The position numbers and the translations under genes are program-made. DNA of 60,645 nt, from positions 1-60,645 of the forward strand of contig CAMWUY010000002.1 in assembly GCA_947177615.1 (NCBI GenBank). Direction: 5' to 3'. The stretch is from an uncultured Porphyromonadaceae bacterium (GTDB taxonomy: Bacteria; Bacteroidota; Bacteroidia; Bacteroidales; Muribaculaceae). The notes beneath the pieces were generated by a model. The model saw nothing but the letters and a program-made list of their open reading frames with translations. It searched no databases and was not told where the DNA came from. This document shows positions 17,645-25,829 of the stretch, piece by piece; positions within the stretch are counted from its first letter, which is position 1, and each line of letters begins with the position of its first letter.

Positions 17645-18457
17645 CTACCATACGAAGAACATATCTTCAATATCAGAACCTTCAGAGTCTATCCGTTCAA
17701 CTGTCAATTTAGTCGGTAATCCCTTATCATTTATAGTCCATGTATAATTCTCTACGATTGATTCTCCGTCAAAATATTCTTCATTCCTAATTGGTAGGGA
17801 GGAGGTGGCCTTTCCAAGCAAACCTGCATAATATGCATACTGCATATCCTCATCACCAATTCCAAACATTCCCAACATCATCACTCCACCGATATTTTTA
17901 ATTGGATTGCTACCGTATGATATCTTCATTGTGCCACCATCAGCTGGTGTCATCTTAGAGCTGACGATGTCTCCGTTTTCATACGAATAATCTACTGTTC
18001 CATTTCCCTCACATGTTTGTATCTTAATTTTCTTAAGTTGGCCGTCAGTATTGTATTCAAACCAATACTCATCTACATCATCATCTTCATAAACTCGTTT
18101 GCAATATTTGGAATAACCTGATTCATTTAGTGTAATGTACAATACACGGTCAAGGTCACTCTCATCAACACTTACATGCATGATAACATCTGCATCATTG
18201 GCTCGGCTGAGACATGGATATTCAAACGTAACCTTAACAGAGCCATCAGTCAGTGCCGACACAAGACCATCATTGTTGACAGTCAGGTTCATTCCTCCGA
18301 CTTTCTGAGGGATACCATTTGTGAACACTGTAGCAGGGTTGACAGTTCCGTTACCCCCACCGTTATCAGGTTCATCTTTTTCATTACTACATGATGTAAA
18401 ATTAATGCAACAGGTAATGCTTATTGTCAACACTACCAAAAACTTCAGGAATTTCAT
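17645..18457 (-). CDS. Putative lipoprotein (DUF4595-like)
   Basis: A 270-residue protein. Residues 1-22 are a hydrophobic signal and TSCSNEKDEPDNGGG supplies a lipobox Cys23 with the acidic, glycine-rich linker usual for Bacteroidales surface lipoproteins. The beta-rich body contains DEYWFEYNTDGQLKKIKI and DYSYENGDIVSSKM, the YD-like repeats of DUF4595-type proteins, and later NYTWTINDKGLPTKL. Function is unknown. It is preceded by leader copy B. Confidence 0.6.
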   Translation of the reverse strand: MKFLKFLVVLTISITCCINFTSCSNEKDEPDNGGGNGTVNPATVFTNGIPQKVGGMNLTVNNDGLVSALTDGSVKVTFEYPCLSRANDADVIMHVSVDESDLDRVLYITLNESGYSKYCKRVYEDDDVDEYWFEYNTDGQLKKIKIQTCEGNGTVDYSYENGDIVSSKMTPADGGTMKISYGSNPIKNIGGVMMLGMFGIGDEDMQYAYYAGLLGKATSSLPIRNEEYFDGESIVENYTWTINDKGLPTKLTVERIDSEGSDIEDMFFVW

Positions 18458-18740
18458 GTCTATAACATGTTTTTTAGTTGTCCACCAGTCTCAAAAGGAC
18501 AGTTATAAATACAAAGAGGCGTAAGACTGTTATCAAATTCCGTCAATGGGTTCTGGACTACCTCTGCACTGAAAAATGAAAACAACTCACGCCTTGGCCG
18601 TATATTGACACATCAGTGCATATATGCAGACCAAGGGAGCGGTCTATCATTATTCTTCAGTGCTGTTGAATTGTCCAGATTCATTGACAAAGAATAAGCT
18701 AAACGCCACCTTTTACTATGTAAATCCTATTCAAAAGGAT
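18458..18740 (-). promoter_or_regulatory. Structured 5' leader RNA, family copy B
   Basis: Leader of the 17645-18457 lipoprotein gene. P1 pairs GGCGTGAG (18586-18593) with CTTACGCC (18518-18525), including one G-U. CAGTCT (18524-18529) is complementary to AGACTG (18486-18491), which sits in the loop of hairpin TGTCC/GGACA (18479-18501), 22 nt before the start codon. The GATAGACCGC box lies at 18639-18648 and a stretch GAATCTGGACAATTCAA further 5' aligns with copy A. The pairing is the same as in the other copies although the bases differ. Confidence 0.8.
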
Positions 18741-18744
18741 AATG

Positions 18745-18752
18745 CAAAGGTA
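18745..18752 (-). promoter_or_regulatory. -7 box for leader copy B
   Basis: TACCTTTG on the minus strand, a full TAnnTTTG match, setting the start near 18740 and a leader of about 280 nt. Confidence 0.6.
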
Positions 18753-19341
18753 GTAAAAATTTTGATAAACCGGTATTCGCGAGTTGTTTTCTTTATTTTT
18801 CTATACAGATTTTAATTCTTGGTTTAAATTGTTGAACCAAGACGTTTATATGTCTTTATTATGTTGTATTACAACCAATTCGAAATAATAAATTGCTTCA
18901 ATTTTATATCTTATTTTGTATCGATATGTTCAGAAATAGGAAGCAAAATTTCACAGTTGAGATTTTTTAAAGGTTGATTACTTTTAGATTTATTTTCAGA
19001 AAGCAATTATATACAAGAAATCGTAAATCTTTCCACTCATTAAGATTATTTAACAAATACTTTCATGTTTAACTATCTGTCGTGCATTTGTCGCATTCAT
19101 TTTTGGGGTTATATAATATTTCAAAAAGAATCTGTGAAAAATCTTAAAGTTCTGTGTATAAAGCGATGAGTACTCGGGCGATTCTGTCAGCGTGTCAATC
19201 TATTATTTGGGGATGACGTGTTGAATATTTTTGGAAATTGGGTCTCTAACGGAAACGCTCAACCTGTCGGTTGTCGCTCATGGCACAGAACGGGATGGAA
19301 TTATCACAGAATTTGAAAGTCTGTCGTCACAAATCTGAAGA
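18753..19341. other. AT-rich intergenic stretch without a recognised gene
   Basis: Nearly 600 bp with no credible ORF or RNA. One inverted repeat, CTTGGTT with AACCAAG (18818-18841), is present but lacks a T-run. The final 130 bp before recO are less AT-rich and may be its 3' untranslated end. Confidence 0.5.
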
Positions 19342-20070
19342 TTATCGGTAGAGTTCGTGGAGGATGTCGAGGCTTTTGAGTTTGGTGGGGATGGAGAGGT
19401 GGATGGAGTAATAGCGCATCAGGTGGTTGAGGATGATACGACGTTGTTCACCGGAAAAGCGGAAACGGTGATGATTGTAGAACGTCATTCTCCCTAATAG
19501 CGGGATGACAGATGAGTATTGGCTGTCTAAGAGATCGTTATGTGTGCTCATGGTCGAGCGGATGAAACTGCCGTCGCGCATATCAAACAGGTATCCCGGT
19601 CTGTACGATTGATAATCAGGTTCTATACCCATAAAGTGCAGGAGACGTATCATAAAGCAGAGATGATAGTTGACCACACTGTATTGAGTATCGTCAAGTG
19701 ACATGATAGCTGAATGGAGAAAGTGGAAGAGACCGCGGTCCTCCGGTGCACGTCGTAATAATGTCGTCAGAAAATCGGAGAGAAAGAATGTCATGGAAAT
19801 TTTGTCGGGGTCAAAATATAAGTTTTTCCATGGACCGGGCACATGGACAGTGCCGAGAAATTGCAGATCACGTGTGGAATTGAAATTGACATCCGCCTCC
19901 ACTATGGCCAATGGAGAGAGAATAGCTTTGCGCATCTTGCCGACCTTGCCGGAGGATGCTGACGAGAGAAATGATACGCGACCATGACTTTCTGTATAGA
20001 GTGTCACGATGTTATGACGGTCATTGTGGCGAAGTGTCTGCAGGAGTATACCGCGAATTTTCTCTTTCAT
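19342..20070 (-). CDS. recO: DNA repair protein RecO
   Basis: A 242-residue RecO that loads RecA on SSB-coated DNA with RecR. The N-terminal OB fold is seen in GILLQTLRHNDRHNIVTLYTE, SHGRVSF and a polar loop, and the helical C-terminal domain follows (LSDFLTTLLRRAPEDRGLF, YSVVNYHLCFMIRLLHFMGIEP). The zinc cysteines of some RecO proteins are absent, as in many Bacteroidetes members. Its ATG overlaps the stop of the membrane protein gene at 20067 by 4 nt, so translation is coupled. Confidence 0.9.
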   Translation of the reverse strand: MKEKIRGILLQTLRHNDRHNIVTLYTESHGRVSFLSSASSGKVGKMRKAILSPLAIVEADVNFNSTRDLQFLGTVHVPGPWKNLYFDPDKISMTFFLSDFLTTLLRRAPEDRGLFHFLHSAIMSLDDTQYSVVNYHLCFMIRLLHFMGIEPDYQSYRPGYLFDMRDGSFIRSTMSTHNDLLDSQYSSVIPLLGRMTFYNHHRFRFSGEQRRIILNHLMRYYSIHLSIPTKLKSLDILHELYR

Positions 20071-21554
20071 CTCTCTTGCTGATATAGCTCGATATCCTCG
20101 GTGAGCGATGTCGCTTTAGAATGATATGTGCGGCTGAAAATCCAGCCTTCACGGTCGCCGGTGAAATTATCATGAGCGAATTCTGTCTTGAATATGCTGA
20201 CAAAGCCATGGCGGCGCCATTCATCAGGGGGAGTGCTGACGCTATTATAGATACATCGTGTGAAACCGAGAATGGGAGTGACTGCACTCAATACAATACA
20301 TATCGTAAAAGCCGACTTCCACAGTATGCTGCGTTTCTTGACTTCCTTTGTGTCGGCAACTGTTTGTGAGAGTTTTAGGAATAAGAAGAATAACAATGGC
20401 AGCACTGAGCGTGAAAGGAAATCGTGTGCCTCACCCATTTGTATAAACATGCATGGGATGTATGCTAAGAACAGGAGATAAAATAGTGAGTCGCGATATA
20501 GGTTCTTGAGAGTAAGCATTATCCACGGGATAATGCAGAATAATAGGAGTGAGAAGAAAAGTTTCCAGTAGAACATCTGCTCCGGGCCGGGAGCTAATAG
20601 AGTCATGTTCAGGTGTATATTGCCCGAAGCATGGTTGGACGTGATATATGATCCGATGACAACGAGCAGAAGTATTGCCAGGATATTGACAGAGGAGAAG
20701 ACAACCCTGAGGCGCTGAGATGCATTGCGCTGACTCGCTACGAGCACAATGAGTTGCCGGATGGCAATCACGGCAAGGAGCACCTCGGAGAATGGGGCTG
20801 TGAGCAGCAACATGGCCATGGTAAAGATTGTAATGCGGGCATCGTTGCATTTGAAGATGAGCATACAACCTAAGAATGAGGGTATAAACTGATTATAGAC
20901 CCAGAATATGAGAACGTCGGGCCATTCGATAAATCCTATGCCACCCCAATTCTCGATGACGGCATCAATAAAGGGTATGATACCCGATTGCATATCATCG
21001 ACATTTCGGATCAATGCGGGTATTATATCAATCGAGCCGACAAATATCAGCAGAATAATGACCGAGAATTTGATTTTGCCGATATAGTCGAAGATTAACC
21101 AGAGGGCAGTCATAATACCGAGCCACGCCCAGATGGATTGCAGTATCCATCCGAGGGTGAGTGACCCGCAAAGCTTGGCAAGTCCGGCGGCCGGCAGCCA
21201 GTATCCGAGGTAATAGATGAGCATCTCATTGCCCTGCGTGACGGGCCACGGGTACTTGACCAGATCGATAAAGAGAGCGTTGCGAAAATCGTGATCCCAG
21301 TTGTTTTGCCACAGAAAACCCCCGACACCGGCGAGTGTGATCCAGAGTGCGATGACGATACAGATGGAGAACACCACCAGTGGTGAGCCTATGGGTGTAT
21401 ATCCCTTGAAATTCTTACACAGCGATAATAAGACCCCGACTATGCCGAGTGCGAGAGGGATGCCGATGAAGAGGTTGGTCCAGGTCAGCAAAAATATAAC
21501 AGTCGGAAGCGCCAGGTAAAAAATAGCGAAGGAATACAGTAACTTACGGCTCAT
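20067..21554 (-). CDS. Multi-pass membrane protein, unknown function
   Basis: A 495-residue protein with roughly 10-12 hydrophobic segments. The topology, with WPVTQGNEMLIYYLGYWLPA and similar aromatic loops in the first third, recalls membrane proteins that handle polyprenyl-linked sugars (GT-C glycosyltransferases). I see no diagnostic DXD/EXD motif in the first loop, so this is only a suggestion. The C-terminal 60 residues are soluble. It is coupled to recO by a 4-nt overlap; the upstream gap holds the inverted-repeat element. Confidence 0.6.
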   Translation of the reverse strand: MSRKLLYSFAIFYLALPTVIFLLTWTNLFIGIPLALGIVGVLLSLCKNFKGYTPIGSPLVVFSICIVIALWITLAGVGGFLWQNNWDHDFRNALFIDLVKYPWPVTQGNEMLIYYLGYWLPAAGLAKLCGSLTLGWILQSIWAWLGIMTALWLIFDYIGKIKFSVIILLIFVGSIDIIPALIRNVDDMQSGIIPFIDAVIENWGGIGFIEWPDVLIFWVYNQFIPSFLGCMLIFKCNDARITIFTMAMLLLTAPFSEVLLAVIAIRQLIVLVASQRNASQRLRVVFSSVNILAILLLVVIGSYITSNHASGNIHLNMTLLAPGPEQMFYWKLFFSLLLFCIIPWIMLTLKNLYRDSLFYLLFLAYIPCMFIQMGEAHDFLSRSVLPLLFFLFLKLSQTVADTKEVKKRSILWKSAFTICIVLSAVTPILGFTRCIYNSVSTPPDEWRRHGFVSIFKTEFAHDNFTGDREGWIFSRTYHSKATSLTEDIELYQQER

Positions 21555-21562
21555 AATGTATT

Positions 21563-21936
21563 AGACCCCGTTTTATAAAAAAAGTTAATGTCCGGGCCGC
21601 AGATGTGCGTCAGATTTGGCCTTGCAGCGCTCAGGAGTTTAGCGGGCTAAACGACTGAGCCAAAAGGCCGAAGATGGCGTGCAGCTGCGAGACGCGGTAT
21701 TACGACAATTATTTGTCTGCAGTCAAGGGGTTCGCAAATTTACAAAATTCGGGTTTATTTTCAAAACTTTCATCATATCCGGTTTGAAATAAAATTACTC
21801 CCTCGGCCCGGCGTCTTTTAGGCCCCTTCCGCCAAGTCTCATCAGTCGCGATGCCCGCATCGCTCCTTCTTCAACTTGCGAAATGGCCTCTAAAATCCGC
21901 CGCCCGGACATTAATTTTTTTTATAAAACGGGGTCT
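21563..21936. mobile_element. 374-bp inverted-repeat element (BIME/MITE-like)
   Basis: Terminal 35-bp repeats (21563-21597 and 21902-21936, starting AGACCCCGTTTTAT) match in 34 of 35 positions. Inside each end lies a related hairpin unit: on the plus strand 7-bp stem GTTTAGC/GCTAAAC (21637-21652), on the minus strand GCGATGC/GCATCGC (21848-21863). Both have a GG loop, both are flanked by GA on each side, and both are nested in GGCC-ended outer stems. No transposase is encoded. It is probably a non-autonomous repeat that exists elsewhere in the genome; target duplications are not clear. Confidence 0.7.
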
Positions 21937-22025
21937 TATATAGAGTTAAAAGCCACTATCCCGGGAGCGATAGTGTTCTAAATCTACAAATATAAAAAAA
22001 ATCATAAGTGTCCCACCGTCAGCAT

Positions 22026-22078
22026 AAAAAAAGCAAAAAAAGTAGCATCCGCATATTACCAACGTATTATACGGATGC
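22026..22078 (-). terminator. Rho-independent terminator of the WG-repeat gene
   Basis: A 10-bp stem (22045-22054 with 22069-22078, GCATCCG core) is followed on the minus strand by two T-runs. It lies 56 nt after the stop codon of the WG-repeat lipoprotein gene. A second hairpin, CACTATC/GATAGTG, is further downstream near 21955-21976. Confidence 0.8.
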
Positions 22079-22133
22079 CACCGATCGTTTCAGAATATAT
22101 CTGAGATATCTTTTAATTAGTCACTGATTTAAA

Positions 22134-23888
22134 TTACCATGCCTCATCTGCAACGTAATCATAATCTTCGACAGCTACTGCAACTGTATCTGTATCAGGC
22201 GCGTCCGATTCAACAGCAATTTCACTTGAAGATTCACTACCTTCTTTAAATGCAGATTTAAGATTATTTACGATTTCTTTGATAGTCGCATCATCTGGCA
22301 ATTTGAATAATGCCATTTCAAGTTGTCTGCTTTTATTAGTTGAGCTGATTACAAGTAATGCCTTGGCGCTCTTCATGATCACGCCCCCATTACCACCATC
22401 AAAATTGGATTCTACAAACTTATATCCCTTTTTCTCAGCAGCAGCAGACACCGCCTTGACAACACTTCCCCCGAGCTCGGTTTGGGCTTCAACATTCCAG
22501 GATAGTGCGTTAAGTTTAGCTTCACTGTTCCAGCTGTATGTGGGGTCGTAGCTATATGAATAATAATTGTAATTAACATCGGTTATAAATGATGTGAATT
22601 CAGCCGTTACGCTATATTCATATCTGTATCCCTTATGAGTTAACGAATCGAGTTTCGCAGTCGATGAATATCTGTATTCTTTGGGATCTTTCAGCATTGA
22701 TGATGCAGGAGATCCAATCTTGTATCCTTCTATACCGTCAGCTGTAAGGAATTGCGTAAGATTGTCGGCTAAAGACTCTACATTAAAAAAGTCGCTCTCA
22801 ATAATGTCTGCCGACGAAAGAGCAAAGTTGATGTTGGCAAATTCGCATCCTTTGACAGGTATGCCTTTATCATCAAGTATAAGAAAATCTTTCTTGTCTT
22901 TTGCGATAATACCAAATTGGCCGAATGGTATGGCGCCCTCATATTTGTCAAGCTGTTTTTCAACTTCCCCCTTAGAGTTGCATATTTCATACTCTCCATT
23001 GTCCTCACAAAGGAAATTGCCATTATTCATAATAGAAATGCTTGAATATTTTGGACGTATGACAACTTCATGTTTTTTACGAGACATGAGACCGATACCA
23101 TCCCCATCGCTGAAGACATAATAGTCATCGTTATACTCAGTTATGTTTTTGACCTTAGAAGGACATTTAACTGTTTCCCCTTTTTTGTCCATAAAGAGAA
23201 TGTGATCATTATTGTCTCTGACAACTATTACGCCACCTTCAAATTGATTTGTCATCGGGACCCATCCCTTTTTCAGTTTAAATTGAGAATCCCCCTTTTT
23301 ATTAATGACAGAGATGACCTCATCAGAACTTACGAGTGCGAGTCCCTCTGAAAAATCGTATGCTGAGTCATATTTTGGATCAATTAAGACTTTGCCATCA
23401 GAATCAACATATCCGGCTTTACCATCTTCATTTAAGATAACCAACATACCATCGCTAAAGCTTGTGGAACAATGTGTGATTTCTTTCCCTTTCACAGGTT
23501 CGAGAATGAATTTATCCTTGCCTGAAGTCTCAATTATAGTAATACGAGATTTCTCACGAACAATAGGGATTAATCCATTGTTCACATAGCCAACGCATTT
23601 CAGATTTTCGCAATCTTTAACAAGTTCGGGTTTTTCTCCATTTTTATATAAGGAATAGCCATTCCCTTCTTTAATGCTAAAAAATCCGTTAATGACAGAT
23701 GATGGGATTTCCTTAAATTCATTGGGATACTTAATATTGCCATCCTGGTCAACAAAGCTCCATTTGCCATCCTCTTCGAGTTGCACAGCCAAGTATTCAA
23801 TTTGAATATCGTCAGACTGAATCAATGAGCAACCCCCCATAATCACCGACAAAACAGCCAATGTCATGAGATCAAAAAATCGTTTCAT
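22134..23888 (-). CDS. WG-repeat lipoprotein
   Basis: A 584-residue protein. Signal residues 1-19 end in the lipobox IMGGCS, so it is exported and lipidated. The body from about 35 to 350 is a series of WG-type repeats of about 40-50 residues, seen as GKWSFVDQDGNIKYP, GKAGYVDSDGKVLIDPKYDSAYDFSEGLALV and GIGLMSRKKHEVVIRPKYSSI, which build a propeller-like surface. The rest is a mixed domain with a Tyr/Ser-rich stretch and an acidic tail (ESDAPDTDTVAVAVEDYD). Probably a surface scaffold or binding protein. It is preceded by leader copy C and followed by its own terminator. Confidence 0.75.
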   Translation of the reverse strand: MKRFFDLMTLAVLSVIMGGCSLIQSDDIQIEYLAVQLEEDGKWSFVDQDGNIKYPNEFKEIPSSVINGFFSIKEGNGYSLYKNGEKPELVKDCENLKCVGYVNNGLIPIVREKSRITIIETSGKDKFILEPVKGKEITHCSTSFSDGMLVILNEDGKAGYVDSDGKVLIDPKYDSAYDFSEGLALVSSDEVISVINKKGDSQFKLKKGWVPMTNQFEGGVIVVRDNNDHILFMDKKGETVKCPSKVKNITEYNDDYYVFSDGDGIGLMSRKKHEVVIRPKYSSISIMNNGNFLCEDNGEYEICNSKGEVEKQLDKYEGAIPFGQFGIIAKDKKDFLILDDKGIPVKGCEFANINFALSSADIIESDFFNVESLADNLTQFLTADGIEGYKIGSPASSMLKDPKEYRYSSTAKLDSLTHKGYRYEYSVTAEFTSFITDVNYNYYSYSYDPTYSWNSEAKLNALSWNVEAQTELGGSVVKAVSAAAEKKGYKFVESNFDGGNGGVIMKSAKALLVISSTNKSRQLEMALFKLPDDATIKEIVNNLKSAFKEGSESSSEIAVESDAPDTDTVAVAVEDYDYVADEAW

Positions 23889-24192
23889 AATACATCTGTA
23901 AAAATGATTATGAAAGCGTCCTCTCTTTCATAAGATTGATTAATAAGGAAGCGTAGGACGATGTTCGGTTTATTTTACTTAGGTATCGCCTAACTTCTTA
24001 TCAACAATAAACAGTACACTCCCACGGCTTATCGAATATCTCTTCCCTGTCGGAGCATGGATATACGACAAACATGAGCGTTTTTATGACTGCAAATCCT
24101 GTTGATCTAAAAATTTGGCGATTTCAGAGTAAAGGAATAAGCACGAAACGCTTCAGTTATGTAAAAAAAGTATCAAGAGATTTCTCCCCTGA
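23889..24192 (-). promoter_or_regulatory. Structured 5' leader RNA, family copy C
   Basis: About 304-nt leader. P1 pairs CGTGGGA (24020-24026) with TCCTACG (23952-23958). Inside, GTTTATT pairs with AATAAAC (24006-24012 with 23968-23974). CGTCCT (23955-23960) is complementary to AGGACG (23917-23922) in the 8-nt loop of a perfect 9-bp hairpin (23908-23933) 20 nt before the start codon. The TATATCC box is at 24059-24065. The whole leader is nearly the same as copy D at 30254. Confidence 0.85.
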
Positions 24193-24197
24193 TACTA

Positions 24198-24227
24198 CAA
24201 AGTTAATAAAAAAGTTTTAACTACAAA
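24198..24227 (-). promoter_or_regulatory. Promoter of leader copy C
   Basis: On the minus strand TTTG (24224-24227), 18 nt, then TAACTTTG (24198-24205), a full -7 match. Start expected near 24192. The same promoter precedes copy D. Confidence 0.75.
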
Positions 24228-24287
24228 TCTATTCGTCAAATTTTCGAATTAATACAATCATCACGCCTGCTTTCAACCTACTTTCAA

Positions 24288-25793
24288 TCATTCGACCGGG
24301 ATGAGTATTGCATCCGAGTTGATCATATCAGGCGCTGTCTTGCCCGGAGGCGCATAGAAATATGTAGGATCACATACAATATACTTAATGCCATTATATA
24401 TTATGTAATCACCTTCGAGAGTGCCATCCGTTGTTGCAATGGCGGAATATAAATGTCCCGGATAATATACAACTGCGGTTTTAAGATTTAAAACTGCGTT
24501 GACCATTTTAACAAAATTGATGGCGTGATCCTCACAGTCGCTGAAGGGATAAAACCAGGATTCTTCCATCCAAAAAATTCGGTCATCACCCCAGATGTCA
24601 TTATCATATCCGTAAGGAAATGATTGAGCAACCTTAATTAGTAAAGAAAGGGCCTCGCGTTGTGATTTATCCTTGACCAAAGATCTAAGCTTACTGTATA
24701 CATTCTGTTCAATCTCTTTGCTTGCCGGAGTTCGTGCAACATTTGCCCAAATTGAATACTGAGAATTATCAACTGTAGCCACAGGATAATCGTTATAAAA
24801 ATTTATGAGGTTTTTATTGACAGCGACATTTAGCTTGACGTCCGGATAATTCTTGACACAAACCTCTCTTTCTTCAGCAGGCGAATACTTGAAGACAGGT
24901 GTTTTATTCAGAGCAACAGATAGAGATTGCTCACCCGGAAACTTAACCTGACTTATATATATGCCACCATTCCAATTATGTATATTGTATGGCCATAATT
25001 TAGCCCCATCGGTCATTACATATCCACGATCAAAAAAGATGCCGGGTGATTCGAAGTAGAGATTGAGAAAATTTCCTTCTCTTGCCAATCTGATCTTATA
25101 TCCACTCTGCGAAAGAATAAACGCCATTATCATAGTATGTTCAGGTGAGTTCTCTTTATACTGCTCACGTGCTACTTCATCAACTAATTTGAAATATCCC
25201 CAATCAGGAAGTGCCATACTATCTCTGAGCTGTAGCAGATCAGCAATGGTCGCGTCGCTATTTCTATCATTAAGCCATCCCCATGCCGTAGAAATTGAGG
25301 CCTCGTCAATATTACTTAATGTCAAACCCTTCCAATTATGGTCAGCAAATTTTACCGGAGTCCCGTAAAATGTAATTGAGGTTCTTACGGGATCAGGTGA
25401 GACTGTCGGAACGATAGGCTCAACAGGGGTAACAGGAGGCGCAGGAGGTGCCGGAGTTATGACATCCTTGATTATAATAGGAGAGGGTGACAGATTGTCA
25501 TCCGGTTCATCCTCATCCCATACTACAGGTTCCGGATCCGGTTCCACAGGACGTTCAATCCGAGGTTCAATATTTATCTTATGCCACGGATCTTTCAATG
25601 CTTCAGCGTATTCCTGATTGATTTTTTTTCTAAATGACTCATAATCATCTTTTGTTTCTTTTCTGAATGTCTCGAATTCAGCTTGTAAGTTCGCCTGCTC
25701 TTTTTTGAACTCTTCAGAAAAAGTCTGCGCAGCTATAGGATTCGCAAACAAGAAGCAAGTAAAGAGTAATATGTTTTGATTGATATTTAACAT
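24288..25793 (-). CDS. Secreted transglutaminase-like protein
   Basis: A 501-residue exported protein (signal residues 1-22, ending PIAAQ). Residues 25-70 form a charged coiled coil (KKEQANLQAEFETFRKET), then a Pro-rich linker with repeated PEP and APPAPPVTPVEP (about 85-135). The C-terminal domain shows the transglutaminase-type triad: Cys in YPFSDCEDHAINF, His in YYPGHLYSAI and Asp in IVCDPTYF. It may act as a protease or crosslinking enzyme in the periplasm or on the surface. It is the last gene of the four-gene operon led by leader D. Confidence 0.7.
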   Translation of the reverse strand: MLNINQNILLFTCFLFANPIAAQTFSEEFKKEQANLQAEFETFRKETKDDYESFRKKINQEYAEALKDPWHKINIEPRIERPVEPDPEPVVWDEDEPDDNLSPSPIIIKDVITPAPPAPPVTPVEPIVPTVSPDPVRTSITFYGTPVKFADHNWKGLTLSNIDEASISTAWGWLNDRNSDATIADLLQLRDSMALPDWGYFKLVDEVAREQYKENSPEHTMIMAFILSQSGYKIRLAREGNFLNLYFESPGIFFDRGYVMTDGAKLWPYNIHNWNGGIYISQVKFPGEQSLSVALNKTPVFKYSPAEEREVCVKNYPDVKLNVAVNKNLINFYNDYPVATVDNSQYSIWANVARTPASKEIEQNVYSKLRSLVKDKSQREALSLLIKVAQSFPYGYDNDIWGDDRIFWMEESWFYPFSDCEDHAINFVKMVNAVLNLKTAVVYYPGHLYSAIATTDGTLEGDYIIYNGIKYIVCDPTYFYAPPGKTAPDMINSDAILIPVE

Positions 25794-25829
25794 ATTGTAT
25801 ATGTTGATCGATGGGTCGAGTTCAATTGT

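Noticed and set aside
15796-18457. Region considered as a prophage because of the KilA-N gene
   Set aside because: No integrase, terminase, capsid or lysis gene, and the flanking genes are chromosomal exported proteins.
18818-18841. Inverted repeat CTTGGTT/AACCAAG as a terminator
   Set aside because: No T-run on either strand and no gene ends nearby.
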